NCBI RefSeq assembly: GCF_000247815.1
Contig: NC_021675.1
Location: forward strand, 64,236,668-64,300,667
DNA: 64,000 bases
Direction: 5' to 3'
Source of the DNA: Ficedula albicollis
Lineage: Eukaryota; Chordata; Aves; Passeriformes; Muscicapidae
Positions 1-12,256 of the stretch are shown one piece after another (the stretch's first letter is position 1; each line of letters opens with the position of its first letter). The position numbers were made by a program, and so were the translations under genes. The notes below the pieces were generated by a model. The model did no database searches, was not told where the DNA came from, and saw only the letters and a program-made list of their open reading frames with translations.

Positions 1-3000
1 GCCATGCAAGGGACACCACTCAGGGGTGTTTGTTAGTCCCAAACTGCTCTCAAATGACTTGGATCATGTGCACCTTCTGCTTTCCTTGGCTTTGAGGGCC
101 CTCTCTGAGCTTCTTGCTTGCCCAGGACAGCCCTCCCAGGTGCCCACATTACACTGGGGCTTTTGCCAATGCTGGTGCTTTCCCAGCATGAGCCCTGCAA
201 AGCAACAAGGCACTGATCATTCAGACAGCAAGAAGTTTCTCATCACTGCAGAAAGGTTGGAACTGAGGGAAAATGTGGAACTCAGTTTTAGAAAAGAAAG
301 AAAATCTAATGGCTTTTTGAAAAATTTGAATCTCATAATTTTGAATCTGGTAATTTTTAGGCTTGGCTCACTCTTCTTCTATTCTTAGTTTAGTCAAATT
401 ACATAAATTGATATATCCAGTAATAATTAGCTCCATTACAGGTAATTCACACAATAGGGTACAAGAACTAAACCATTGCAGTGAAATGCAGAACCAAACC
501 TCACATCTGCCTGAAGTGAAGGGAAAGTGCTGGAAATAATCTTGGGATTTTGTAATGTCTGTGCATGTGAGCTCTTTGGAGAATGCTTGGTCTGGGGAAG
601 CTGGAGCATATGAATATTCACAGAGAAAAGTGACATTCGAGCAATTTTCTTTTTTTTGAAACTGATCTGAAATTATTTTGAGGGGAAATTAAAATAAAAA
701 AGGTCGCCTGTAAAAGATAGGGCTTGGATCAGAAACAGAAATTTCAGCACAATCTGATTTCAGCCTCTTTCCTCCACAGCAGCCTTGAGGGTGTGTAAGA
801 GTTGCTTGGCCTGTTTGTGCTCCATCTCTAGTTTTTGGGAGCAGCACCTTGTCCAAGGGAAGCCAATCCTGCCTCAGATGGGAGAGCTGAGGCCAGGAGA
901 GTGTCTGTGTGGACACTCCATTCTCTTGCTAGTGGAACCCTCTGTCAGGAAGGTGACAATTTTGCCAGCAAAGTTTGTGTCTCTGTCATTATGATGCACC
1001 TGTGATAAAACAAGACAAAGTTGGTTGAGAATCCCCCTGTGACTTGGCACAGAGATCTGACCTTACTGACTTTGCATAGCCTTGGGTAAGGTGGAGGAAA
1101 AGAGTCCTGCTGCTGCCAGGAGCAGGTCATTGCTCCAGAGATGCAAATGGACAGCAGCCATGGATCCATGGATGTGGGTCACACTGCACAGACTGAGTAC
1201 CACGCCTTGAGTGTGAACATTTGTAACAGACCCTGAGCCACTCTTGGGCTGAAGCATCTTCTCCTGAAACATTTGCTGATTTTAGAGAGAGAGCAAAGTT
1301 AAGACATCAGAGCTTTCATAGACCATTTTATTAATTTTTTTAATATTGGAGTACTATCCTAAATTTTGTGAGTCAATTATTTGCTGCTAACTGTTCACTC
1401 AGCTAATCCCAGCACAAGGCAACTTTCATATTGCGTTCACAAGAGTGCCAGCCTTGTTCGGAGCCTGTCAGCACAAGGGATTTCTGTTTGTGAACAAAAG
1501 TCTTTACACATTCTGGCTCTGAACGTGTGTGCTGTTCTTTCAAAGCCAAAAAGACTCTCTCCCCGTGCCAGTTTGTGTTTCCAAAGTTGCTCTGTGTCCC
1601 CTCGTCACCAGCCAAGCTCTGCTGTGCTACTGAACTACGTTTTTGGAATTGCAAGGAGAGCTCGTCTGGAGGGGGATTGAGGACAAACTCCACAAGCCCT
1701 GGGCCCAGTGTGTCCCAGGCAGGGTGTACCTGTGTCCCCAGGGAAGGTGCTGCTGGGTGCAGATGCACAGGGGTCTCACAGGGGTTTGAGGTGCTGATGA
1801 GCTTCTCTGCTTCTGTCACACAGTTTCGGGTTTATTTGGGTGGAAATGAGAGCAGGAATTAGCTTGGCTGCTGCCCAGAAACCTTCCTCAGCTCTCTGTG
1901 GATGCTCTCCCTGGGCAGTCCCAGCTCTGTTTCCAAAGGCACTCTGGCACATCATTTCTCAGAGCACAGAGACACGGAGTCGCCTGCGGTTGGAGACGCG
2001 AGCGAGGCGCCCCGTGTTGGGGGCATCGATGAGCTGACAGCATCCACCAGCTCCTGGATGGGCTCAGCAGGGCAGAGGAGCTCAGACCTCACACTGCACT
2101 GGCTGCACATCTGGGAAACACAGCTGCTGGTTGGCAGGAGTGTTGAATTGACTGATAATTCAGTATTTCCCAGAAAGGTGTGTTGGTGTAAAACATCTGG
2201 CTCGTAGGATGATTGTTATACCTATTGTTGTATTTTACTGGGGGAATGCTGTGGTTTTCCAGCAGCAGCCAACCTAATTTCTGCTATTCCTGTGTGATCA
2301 CCTCAGAAATCTTTCTCCTGGATATTATTTCTCATAAGGGATATAGATGCCAGTTGTAAAACCAGTGCCCTTAAAGATTCTGCCATCTTTGTGGGGCTGG
2401 GCACAGAGGGGTCTTGTGAACTATAATACATAGAGGATTTAAGTAAGAATATACCAAGAACATTCTAAACATACTAAACAGTTCTAAAAACACTGAACCA
2501 AGAAGCCTTAGCAAAACTGCTCTCACACTAAAGGGCCTTGGACATCAGGATGGTATTTTAGCATATATTTTTTTCCACCAGCAGTCTTTTATCAGATAAT
2601 TAATAAAGAGCTGTACAGTGTTACGGCTGTTCTGTCCTCCCCCTCCCTCCCACATTCTCTGCTGACATACAGGTGTTAATCTCAGACTGAAACTATCACT
2701 AGCAGTGAGGTGAAGATAAATCAAATTAGTTTTACTGTCATGTGTCTTGCACATGCAGACATGAGAAAGGTTCCTAGAATCCCTCAAAACCTTTTTTTTT
2801 TCTCTCCTGGGCAGTGTTTTAGAATTTACCAGTGTAGTGAAGATACAGAATTAATGAATCATCTATTTTTTTTTTTCCTCTATTCTTCCTATTAAGTTTG
2901 AGAAACACTGTGCTTCACTGTAGAAATTGGTAGCATTTTAAAGCAGGCACAGTCACTGCAATTTAGACTGTTGCTTACACCAAAGTATTACAAGATGTAA

Positions 3001-3504
3001 GGAACTTCTGGATTTTCCCAGTGGAGATACTTCAGAGATGGCAAAAAGTAGCTCATCATTCCTATAGCCTTAAAAAGGACAGAGCAGCTCTTGCATATTT
3101 CTGAAGAGGAAACCCTAGATTAATAAATAAATAAGAAAAAAAAAAAATGAAATTACATATATACCAGCAACTTGGTGAAGAAGAAACAGCATATTTGCAG
3201 AAAGGCCATTTGCCTACGACTCTGCTGCCAGAAGTGCCAGTCTGACAATGTTACTGCCAAATCTGGAGATCTTTGACTGAAGGTAAAATCACTATTCTTC
3301 CTGCCAGCATTTTCTGAGGGAAATTGTGAGCACACCCATAGGAAAGCAGGTAAAATGGGAGCACCAGGAAAGAGAAATGATCTTGCAGAAAATATTGTAC
3401 CTGACTGCTGTGCTGGGAAACGTGAGGCCAGGCCAGGTGAGGAACCCTGTGATATCTGCTGACTGAAATTGCCTTGGTCTCTTACTGAACCAGAGAAGGA
3501 ATGT
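1..3504. other. Gene-free unique sequence
   Basis: No recognisable protein or RNA gene. Open frames reach at most about 138 codons, overlap each other on both strands (for example 1381-1862) and show no known domain, so they look like chance frames. The CpG cluster at 1975-2028 is listed separately. A stretch near 2390-2540 has the A-rich, low-information look of an old interspersed repeat, but I cannot assign it to a family. Intron or intergenic DNA is the best description. Confidence 0.6.
1975..2028. promoter_or_regulatory. Isolated CpG cluster
   Basis: Nine CpG dinucleotides occur in 54 bp (starting at 1975, 1981, 1987, 1997, 1999, 2003, 2008, 2013 and 2027), while the flanking kilobases are strongly CpG-depleted. 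The core around 1991-2015 is GC-rich. Such a short unmethylated-looking patch can be a protein-binding site or a small regulatory element; it is far too short for a classical CpG island and no promoter or exon is visible beside it. A young GC-rich insertion is an alternative. Function is inferred only from composition. Confidence 0.35.
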
Positions 3505-3640
3505 GGGAAAGCTGGTTCCAGTCCCTGCTCTCCACAAAGTGTCTGCATGGCCCTGGGCAAACCCCTCTTTGCTCTGTGTCCTGGTTGTTCAGCTATGAGT
3601 GGAATCAAAAATACATTTACAACCTCTCTGCACACTAGGG
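3505..3640 (+). mobile_element. MIR-like (CORE-SINE/L2-tailed) relic
   Basis: The order of short blocks follows the ancient MIR-type SINE consensus: a 'ttccagtccctgctct' block, then 'ggccctgggcaaacc' (MIR: gaccctgggcaagtca), then a pyrimidine-rich 'cctctttgctctgtgtcctgg' segment. The element is heavily diverged and has no clear ends or target-site duplication. Recognition is by eye from family knowledge, so the boundaries are approximate. Confidence 0.5.
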
Positions 3641-4080
3641 AATAGCTACACTGGATTCTTAGGTAGAGAAGGATAAAAAATTGATTTGTTTTAGACTTAT
3701 ACCGAGACCAGGAAGGTATTTTTTTTCAGGACAACAGAAAACTAATTTTTGAGGCTATTTAGTGAATGAGTGTTTCAATTTCTAACAAAGGCCAAATTCC
3801 CTAAATCAGAAATGGCACTGATTAGAATTACTGCCTATACAAAGGAAAAGGCTTTGAGCAGCATGCTCTAGTCAGTCCTGGACAAGAGGTTTAAATGTAG
3901 AAACAGTTCCAGGGACAAAAGGGGATCTTTAACAGTTCTCTAATCACAGGTTTATTCCAGTCAAAAAAAAAACACAACAAAACAAAACCAACCAAACAAA
4001 CAAAAACCTCCCAAAAATAAGACCTGGGAAAAAAATCTTAGAAACCCCCACAATATGTCTGGTTATAAGCTGAGAGAGCA

Positions 4081-4132
4081 GAGGTGGAAAAGCCTTTCAG
4101 AAAAGTGAGGTGGAAAAGCCTTTCAGAAAAGT
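4081..4132. repeat. 26 bp tandem duplication, two copies
   Basis: The 26 bp unit beginning gaggtggaaaagcc occupies 4081-4106 and 4107-4132 without mismatch, followed by a partial third start (gaggta). It is one of many two-copy tandem duplications in the window. Confidence 0.9.
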
Positions 4133-5452
4133 GAGGTAGAGAAAGAAAGTTCAGAGAATTAAAAAAAGCTTTGCTGAAGTGTGATATTTCAACATTAATG
4201 CCACTGCCACAAATTAGTTTTGTCATCATTAAGAATTCAGCAAGAGGTTAGAGATGAATTATAATAATGCAGCTACATGAAAGGAGTTGTTTTTTATTAT
4301 ATATTCACCTGAATTTAATTTTCTCCTCTTCCGCAGTCGTCCAGTAGACTGTTCTCTAGGGGAATATTTACATTTTGCCTTTGAATGTACAGGAATTCAG
4401 TGCAGGCTGGATTTTTTTATTATTTTAATGTGAATTAAAAAAAGTATTCACGATAAAACACAAGATTTCCTATGTTCTCCTGTGGTTGTGAGGTCTGCAG
4501 CCATTCTGGAATGATAGTGATCTCCAGGGACATAATAAACAGTGGTGTTTTTCAGAATAACCTTGTTTTTCTTTACTAGATATTTCTTTGAAGACCAAGT
4601 TGTTAATTTAGGAGTTTATTCCCCAGAAATCACACTTAGAAGGATACCTGTGCCTTTCTATCACTTACATAACACTGGGTTTTAAACTGAGGTGTGTGGA
4701 AATGAAAACCAAATTAGGGGTAGGGATGAATCAACACAAGAAGAGATTCTACATTTTGGGCTCTGTAGTTAATGTATTCACAAACAAGAATTGCTAACCC
4801 TCATCAAGTGCTTGGCATTTACTCTTGCTTGGTGAAGATAAAACAAAGCAATAAAGGAAGGTGCCACCACAGCAGCAACACTCAGATTCTGAACTAAATT
4901 CAGTTACCTGAACCAGCCTAAAATGACCTTGGTAGGATGAAGTGACCAAGCCCACAATGTTTTTAAGGTGTTTAAATTCTCTTTGAAATCTCTGGTGTGG
5001 TCAGAGGTCTGTGATCTCATGTGTCATCACTATAGGCTGCTTCCAGATATATGTCTTAACTCCCATTTTTCTCAGGAAAATGGAAATAGCAGGCACTCCC
5101 TTCTAGGCAATAAAAAGAATCCACCTTGATAAGCTGAATAAATAGTGATATCCCTGGTTAGTGATAACTAATCTCATTCTGTAAACCCAAAAAACCAGCC
5201 TTTGAGAAAGGAAATAAGGTAATGGGAAATGGAAACCTGACATCCTCAAATTATTTTCTTAGCACTTGCACAGAAATCAATCCCTGTAGCTATCAGGGAA
5301 TCAAGTGGATACCATTCCCAATACTGCAATGCAAACTAACATCTCAGACAAGCCACCCACTCCTCAGAGCCAGCTGCTGAAAGTTTTATTCTGAGTCAGC
5401 CCCACAACATTCTGGTGAGGAAGGAAAATAGAGTAGATGCCTCTAGTATACA

Positions 5453-5477
5453 GTATATATATAATGTATATATATAT
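5453..5477. repeat. TA-rich simple repeat
   Basis: Short interrupted TA dinucleotide run. No further feature is visible around it. Confidence 0.75.
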
Positions 5478-7405
5478 CCAGTATAGCTGAAGAGAAAATC
5501 ACCAGACACTCAACTCCACCAGAGTGGAGTTTAATTAGAGCTTAGAAATTAGAGGTGACTTTGGACACTTCAATTCCTCCTTTAGCATGTAGGAAAACGT
5601 TTTTGCACCTATCAAATCCAAAGGTGACTTTTGACTTGCTGTTAATTAGATGACTCCTATTAGGCCTATCAGTATTTTATTAATTTTCTTAGACTTGTTC
5701 CTTACCTTTTCTGAGAAAGTGTCTTTCACTCAGGGCTTGCAGAACCATGAGCATTTGTAGACTATTTATACAAAAGACCATGAAACCATTTAGCAAAAGA
5801 GGATTTTCTATTTGCCTGAAATTTGCACTCAGTGGAAATGCCAGGCTACAAATCAAGTTATTTGGTTGCAAGTGAAACAATCTTTCTAATAAATTACTAC
5901 AATTTAGCTTAAATATAAATCAATTATTATTTTCTTTCTGATAAGGTAGTAATTGGAATCCTTTCTACGTTTCATAGAGCATCTTTTATGAGCCATAAGA
6001 GGAACAATCTATTTCACTTCATGATATCTCGCAAATATTTCAAATTTTTTGAAATAGCTCAGTGACTTCTTTGTTGACATGGTACAGAATTTCTGGAATC
6101 TATTAATGTGTTGTTGGACTCTTTTCTCATTTTCACTGTTGTGTACTGAAGCCAAACTGAGAGCAAAGTGTTCATTTAGTTTGGAAATGAAGCAAGGCAA
6201 GTTTGTCCAGATATATGAATGACTACTTTTCTCCTAGAGGAAAAAATAGCAGAATAACTGAGTGCTCTGCAGTACTTGTTCCTTATTTCTGGAACTAAAC
6301 CTGGATTGGAGTGATTTGTGAGACTCCTGCTCGTCCTGGGTTCCAGAAATGAGTTGTTCTAGTACCATTTCTAATCTCTCTGGAAGGCAGATGAAAGCCT
6401 CAATAGAGCAAACTCAAGATTTTGGGAAGGTTTGCACATTTATTCAGGAATTGGGTACCTGACCTAAGCCTGAAATATGAAGGCAGTCATCGCTGTTGCC
6501 ATTGAGAAAGGTCAGTTAAACCTGAGCACAGCTCTGAAATTCTAGGGTTTAGGCATTGAATTTCCTAATAACTTGGTTTTTGCTATTTTTTATGTCTTGC
6601 CAGAACCACAGCAGATGAAGAAAGTACAATTTCATCATCCTAGCAGTTGAGCGAACACAATTTCTGCATTTATCAAGTACCAGATAACTGACACCAAGGC
6701 AAACAAACAGGCAAATATGAGTATGTTTCTTTATCTTTCAGCTGCCTCTTTGCAGATCTCCCCAGGGCAGAAAACTCATGAAAGCTAAAGTGTTCTCACA
6801 AGGTTTTCTTTTTAGCCCGATTAATGGCTCTTTAGAGGTCTCCTTCACCGCAGGCTCCTTTGGACACCAGTGTTTTGTTGAACTTGCACACCCTTCCTCT
6901 GGAGCGGGGGGTTACTCCATCACCATCCTCAACACTCCAGGCATTGATGGGCAGGAGTGCAGAGCACCAGTCTCAGGTTCTGGAAGTGGAACCTCAGCCA
7001 AATCATGAACAAGCTCCTGGGTAAATATTCACCAGCCTTTCTCTCTTACAAGCTTCACTTAAAAATCATCTGAGATTGTGAAATGCTGCATTAAATCTTA
7101 CGGTTCTGGGCAGAGCCTGATGCTGTTGTGGCATTGAACTGTGTCACAGGTAAGGCTTGTTTTTCACTCAGCCAGTCCACCCTAGAGCAGGAATGACAGA
7201 CATGGGCTAGACAGAGAGTGGCTGCCTTGAACTTCTACATCATTAGAAATGTTGGTGCTGTACAGAATGTGTGACATGTCCTCTGGGCAGCACTTTCTAT
7301 TGAGAGACAACGTGGTTTTTATGTTCAAAGGTGCAGCTTTAAAGCCTTTCTTCTTAGGGTCTTTTTCTTACAAGTGTCTCTCTCTTGTAAATAATTTCCA
7401 CTTCC

Positions 7406-7482
7406 CCCAGATGAAATTTGAAGTACCTAGTATTAGGTATAATACTAATCCCAGATGAAATTTGAAGTACCTGATTAGTATT
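7406..7482. repeat. 23 bp direct repeat with nested inverted repeats
   Basis: A 23 bp block (cccagatgaaatttgaagta plus cct) occurs at 7406-7428 and again at 7450-7472. The spacer holds the palindromic pair agtatt/aatact. The 10 bp word aatactaatc (7441-7450) is the exact reverse complement of gattagtatt (7473-7482), so the second direct-repeat copy sits inside a 10 bp hairpin arm pair. This looks like a local template-switch scar. Confidence 0.8.
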
Positions 7483-10400
7483 TGGGGTGGGGTGTGTGTG
7501 TGTGATGTGTGTGGCTGTTTTGCTGAAATCTCCTATGTTTAGAAACAGTGCCCATTAAAGGAGCAAGGGTGAAGCTACTTCTAAACCACCCACTGTAGTT
7601 ACAAGTGTAAAACGAGAGCCACAAGGATGAACAGACAGGGTATGTCAGTGGGAGTGAGCATTAATGACTAATATTTTTGTCAGACTCCTTATTTTCATTA
7701 CAAGAGAACCTTACAGAAAATGTCATCTTTTTTTTTGCTGTGCAGAAGATAAAGCAGCAGTCCTGGGGGGCCAAACCCTGGAAGCAGTACTGGAGCTGGA
7801 AATCCATTGGGATGGATCAGAGAGCATCTCCAGAAATAAGAAAGCTGCTAAAGTAGAGAGAGACGGAATTATTTGCTATTTCTGTGCATGCCTGATAGAA
7901 AAAGGATGGGCTTAAAGTGCAAAGATCCAGGTTAAATTGTTGTTTCCTGCTTGTTTCAGCCTTGGTGAAGCCAAGTTACCCAGCAAGGCAATGGTGCTCT
8001 CATTGCTTGAGCACCAAATGTTGCTGTCTGCTGTCATTGTACCTTATTGCAGCTATCTCCTTCCAGAGCAGCAAATTGTTTCAGTACCAACACAGCAGCT
8101 AAAATGTTCTTTTAGGCAGAATATGAGAGAACACTGACTTTAGAGAGTTGTTGCCTGTTTTGCTGATGCCTGAAGGACGCCAGTGAACTCACAGCTACAG
8201 ACTTGTACCAAACTGCACAAAACTTGTTCTGCCACTTTTGAAAAAAATCCTGATTTTCTCAGCACCTTCCTTCCAGATTTGCCTTGCTCCACTCTGACTG
8301 TTCCCTTTAGTTCTTTGCTGTTCCTCCTTTTTTCTCACTCACCTTTCTCTGATTGCCTGTAATTTTAACTCTTGAACTGATCACTCAACCGTATCCCACA
8401 GAATTTAACTGCACAGTAGTTTGCACCTCACCCCTTAAACAAAACCTCAAACACGACAATATGGCATTTTCTTCAGGAGAAAAAAAAATGCAAAAAAAAG
8501 TAGATTTTTTAAAGTTTCCTTTGGAGAAAACTTAAACTGAACACTCCCTTGCGTCAGGTGGAGATGTTCTCCAGCAAAGTCATGCACTCTTAGACCACAC
8601 CAGGTCCCTGAACCAAAACCTGGGAGCAGAACCTCTGGATTAGGAACCCCAGGAGCTGGCAATGCCTGGCTTACCCTGCTGCCACTGAGCTGGAGAGCCT
8701 TGGGGACCATGAGAGAGCAGGAATAGGTCTCTGTTTTGGCAATCACTGGTTGCATTGGCTCCTTGAGGCTGTTGGTAGCTAAGGTGTACGGAGAGAACAG
8801 CTCGTCACACGGCTGTACCAGAGCTGAGGAAGAAAAAACACTCCACAGAGGATTAAAGTCTCCTTTGACTGGTTTGTTGTTTTTTGGTTTTTTTCCTGGA
8901 GAAAATTACTCACAGGCACAGAAAAGCTGATGGCAGCAGACCCCGGGATGGCATCTGGGCCAGCCCCTTGAACACCCTTCAGACCTTCATCAGGCCTTAA
9001 TTCAGGGAAAAGAAACTTCTCCAGACTTACCTAACTGTGAGCCAATGCAATGGAGGTCACAAATAAAAACAAATAATGAATAGAAACATTAAAAGAGCTG
9101 CTGTAAAAGACACCAACTACTCTCAGTAATTCAATGAATAGCTGCAGTGGCAATATCTCCGCATAAAGGCATTTTTTAATGTTAGTAATGGCCAGTGCAA
9201 GGAATTAATGCAGGTACTAAAGTAGCTTTATTTAGAGAGGTGAAACAGCCAATTCTAAAACGAGCACTGCTACACAGGTTGTGAAAAGTCTGCTGTGAGA
9301 AGGAAGCACAAAATTGCATCCTGAAAATGAGAAGCACTCTGGAGAAATTCATGGTAATGTAAACTGGAACTTTTCTTCAGTGAATCACTTAAAATGAAAC
9401 GGCTCCCTTCTCCTTATTCTTCTCACACTGCTGACATGCACAAAAATGTGTGTTTGAGCAGCAGCTTATTTGGAATGTTTTCTCCTTCCGCAATGAAAAT
9501 GTGTTATTTCTCCAAACAATATGCCACTCAATACCAACAGAAGTCTCCTTAGCAGATAGGACATAGTTGCAAGGCTTCAACCTGTGCCAGGGTTAGGATC
9601 TAGAAAGAAAACCCTGGTAGACTCAAGTATTTACCTATTTAGCAATTCTTTCCAAGGTCATATTTTTAAGCTGTAGGGGAAACCATCCTGAAGAGTAAAC
9701 TGAGTGACTGGGAAGTTGAAGCACAGGAGCTTGCTGTGGCTGAGTTAGTAATGCTCTCTTTAAACAGTGGCCCCACTGAAGAATTGAACTTAAGTGCCTC
9801 AGCACAGTACAGCCTATGTGTTGTCTTTGGGAAGCATTTTCAGCTTAATAAGGACGATGTTTCCTTTATGCTTGATGCAGCAGCACATTTCGTTTCACAA
9901 ATTTCCTTTTTCACCTATTTAAGCAATTAACTTGGAATGAATGAGATGCCAGATGAATATTACTGCCTTAAGAATCAATAGCTGGTTCTGAGGTGGCTCT
10001 GGAGAAAAGAAGGGTCTATATTATCCAGCTGTGCATCTTGACATCTGGCCAAAGCCACAGCACCCCAGCAGTTACCTCGAGAGCACTGCGCCCACACCTC
10101 TGCGTGCCCCATTTCAGCAGCAGCTTGTGCACTCTTATTTCCCTCCTGCTCTGCTTCATGGGCAAGGAACAGTGACCTTTTGGGCAGAAGAGCAGAGCAG
10201 AGGCTTTGCTCTAGGTTGGCCTAGGGATGTGCAGAGTGCATCCCAGGTGAGGCTTTGCAGCATGAGTGAAGATGGTGTTAATTACTCCCAGTGCCACCAT
10301 AGAGTTTACCAATCCTAGTAAAAACTTCTTCCCTGGTAAAGCTGGCCCGTGTGTGGTAAACAAGTCACTTTGCTGCTTCCCACAGCTGGTGTGAAAAGGA

Positions 10401-11899
10401 GAGTGATGAAAATTCATTCCATCATGGGTAGATGGAAAGCTGCTGTCCCCTCGGTGACACAGGTGCACTCACGGGTGCCTTGTTCAGCTCCCTGTCCTCA
10501 TGTGGATCAGCTTCTGGTCCAGTGAGGTGGCCCCTGAAGGGAGGGGAGCAGTGGTCCCCTCTCAGGTGCCTTCAAGGAATCATTTTGGGCAGAACTGAAC
10601 AAGGGATGATGTTTTGATGCTGGCAGCTCACTAAGCACATCTAAAATATGCTGATGAAAACAAGTGCAGGAAATTGCTGAACCTGATAAAGCAATTCTTA
10701 AGCATGGAGCTGGAAACTCTCCTGAATCACCCTTCACCTGGAGGATAATATCTTAAGGGATAGATATTTTCCATTTGTGTAATATTCACTTCTGGAGATG
10801 CCTGACCTGGAAAGACAGGATCAGGTTAAACATGAGGCACATGGAACAAGGGGCTTCTCTCCAAGGCACTGCTCCCAACCAAGCAATGAGGGACAGATAG
10901 ATTGGAATGAGAAGCTTACTCACCACCTGAATATTTGCCAGTGAATAGTTTAGGCCATGAGAGGCTGTGACAGAACAATGAACCTCCCCATGCAGTCTGT
11001 GGAGGTTATTTTCAGCACAGGTCAGCACTTTCAGGCTGAAGTTTGAAATGTGGGCTCTTACACAGTTCCTGCAAGACATTTGCTCCCTTGCCTCAGGAAG
11101 CAGGTACTTATCACTGTGGTTCTGTGGTCTGCATGAGCAAAGCCTCCTGCTCACCAGAAAAGGGATCCTGTGCACTTCTGACAGCCACCTTAGGCAACGG
11201 GAACCCCCCCCCTTCCAGGCTGAAGGATGTTACCCTGTCCTTAAGAACCCTGGGCAAGGTGGTGGATGGGGTAGAGAGAGAGGGAAACGTGCAGTGAGCC
11301 TTGGCTGTGATGTCTGCCTTTGATGGCTCATCCATCCCTGAGAAAAATCACACAGATCCCTTCCTCCTGGGGAAGAAAATGGGGAAAATCCCACTAGTAA
11401 TGGTGCTTCTGCAGCCCTGTTGAATGAGAACTGTTATGGTGAAATGGGTGGCTCTGTGAGCCTGGGGCTTTTGGATACATAAACTTCCATGCAATAGCTC
11501 TTTAATTCAGAGCATGGCAATAGAAAGGGGAATTGTGCACATTTCATTTTAAGCATAAATCTATTTTTTCACTGGCTTCTTATTTTGACCTTGTAGGTTT
11601 GGCTGTCTGTCAGAAAGCACCACATCCGATCCTACTAATTCCTTTCTTTGGGTCCTTCCTGTCAGAGAGCTGATGTGGTTTTGGTGAATTCCTGCACAAA
11701 TTCACTTCATGCAGTTTGACCCTCTGGTACTAACAATAGGTTTCCTCCTAACAAGGAAACCAACAGAGTTACAAACATATGCCTCCACTTACACACAGGT
11801 ATGCTGACACCTTAAAGTCTGGGTTTTGGTTCCTACATGAAAGCAGTTCTGGTTCTTGGAGGTGTTGGGAACACAGGTTCCTGTGACAAGGCTTAACTT

Positions 11900-12006
11900 C
11901 AGGCATAGAAGATTGGAAAAGTTGGCTTAATACAGTCATCATAGAAAGTGACAGTCAGGCATAGAAGATTGGAAAAGTTGGCTTAACACAGTCATCATAG
12001 AAAGTG
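11900..12006. repeat. 56 bp tandem duplication present only in copy 1
   Basis: The unit starting caggcatagaagattgg occurs at 11900-11955 and 11956-12006, with small differences (taatacag versus taacacag, gtgacag versus gtggcaa). The corresponding place in the other large copy (near 16091-16146) has a single unit, so this is a presence/absence difference between the two 2.6 kb copies. Confidence 0.9.
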
Positions 12007-12146
12007 GCAAACCTGAAATGATATAGAAATAACCTTAATGTCCTTGTTTCTTAAAACAGCTTCCTTCATGTGGAGTTTTTCTTCTGGGACTGTCAGAAAT
12101 ACCCTTAACCTGGACTGAATTCTTTTCCTTTCTGAGGTTCAGACTT

Positions 12147-12256
12147 TTTTTTATTTGTTTGGTTGTGTTGCTTTTTTTGTTTCCTTCTTTGTTTGGTTTT
12201 TTTGTTGTTGTGGTTGCAGTTTTTTGTTGGTTTTTATTTTTGTTTTGTTTTGTTTT
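12147..12256. repeat. T-rich / GTTT low-complexity tract
   Basis: Runs of T broken by G form a low-complexity tract. The matching tract in the other copy (about 16280-16397) is several bases longer, with changed run lengths, as expected for homopolymer-rich sequence. Open frames through this tract are artefacts of composition. Confidence 0.8.

Larger units (their letters stand above)
3641..11376. other. Gene-free unique sequence with simple repeats
   Basis: I see no gene here. The stretch holds an A/C-rich simple repeat near 3962-4012, a 26 bp tandem pair (4081-4132), a short TA repeat (5453-5477), a repeat/palindrome cluster (7406-7482) and otherwise AT-rich unique sequence. Around 9697-9760 there is a faint resemblance to a reversed MIR/L2 tail, too weak to call. 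Open frames (up to 129 codons near 10786-11175) overlap on both strands and match nothing I recognise. Confidence 0.6.

Noticed and set aside
1381..1862. Overlapping 99-138 codon frames on both strands
   Set aside because: Overlapping frames on opposite strands without domains indicate low stop-codon density, not a gene.
2390..2540. Possible retroviral LTR relic
   Set aside because: No tg...ca ends, primer-binding site, polypurine tract or partner LTR could be seen.
9697..9760. Reversed MIR/L2 tail
   Set aside because: Similarity limited to a few short words such as aaactgag and gaagcacaggagc, within chance expectation by eye.
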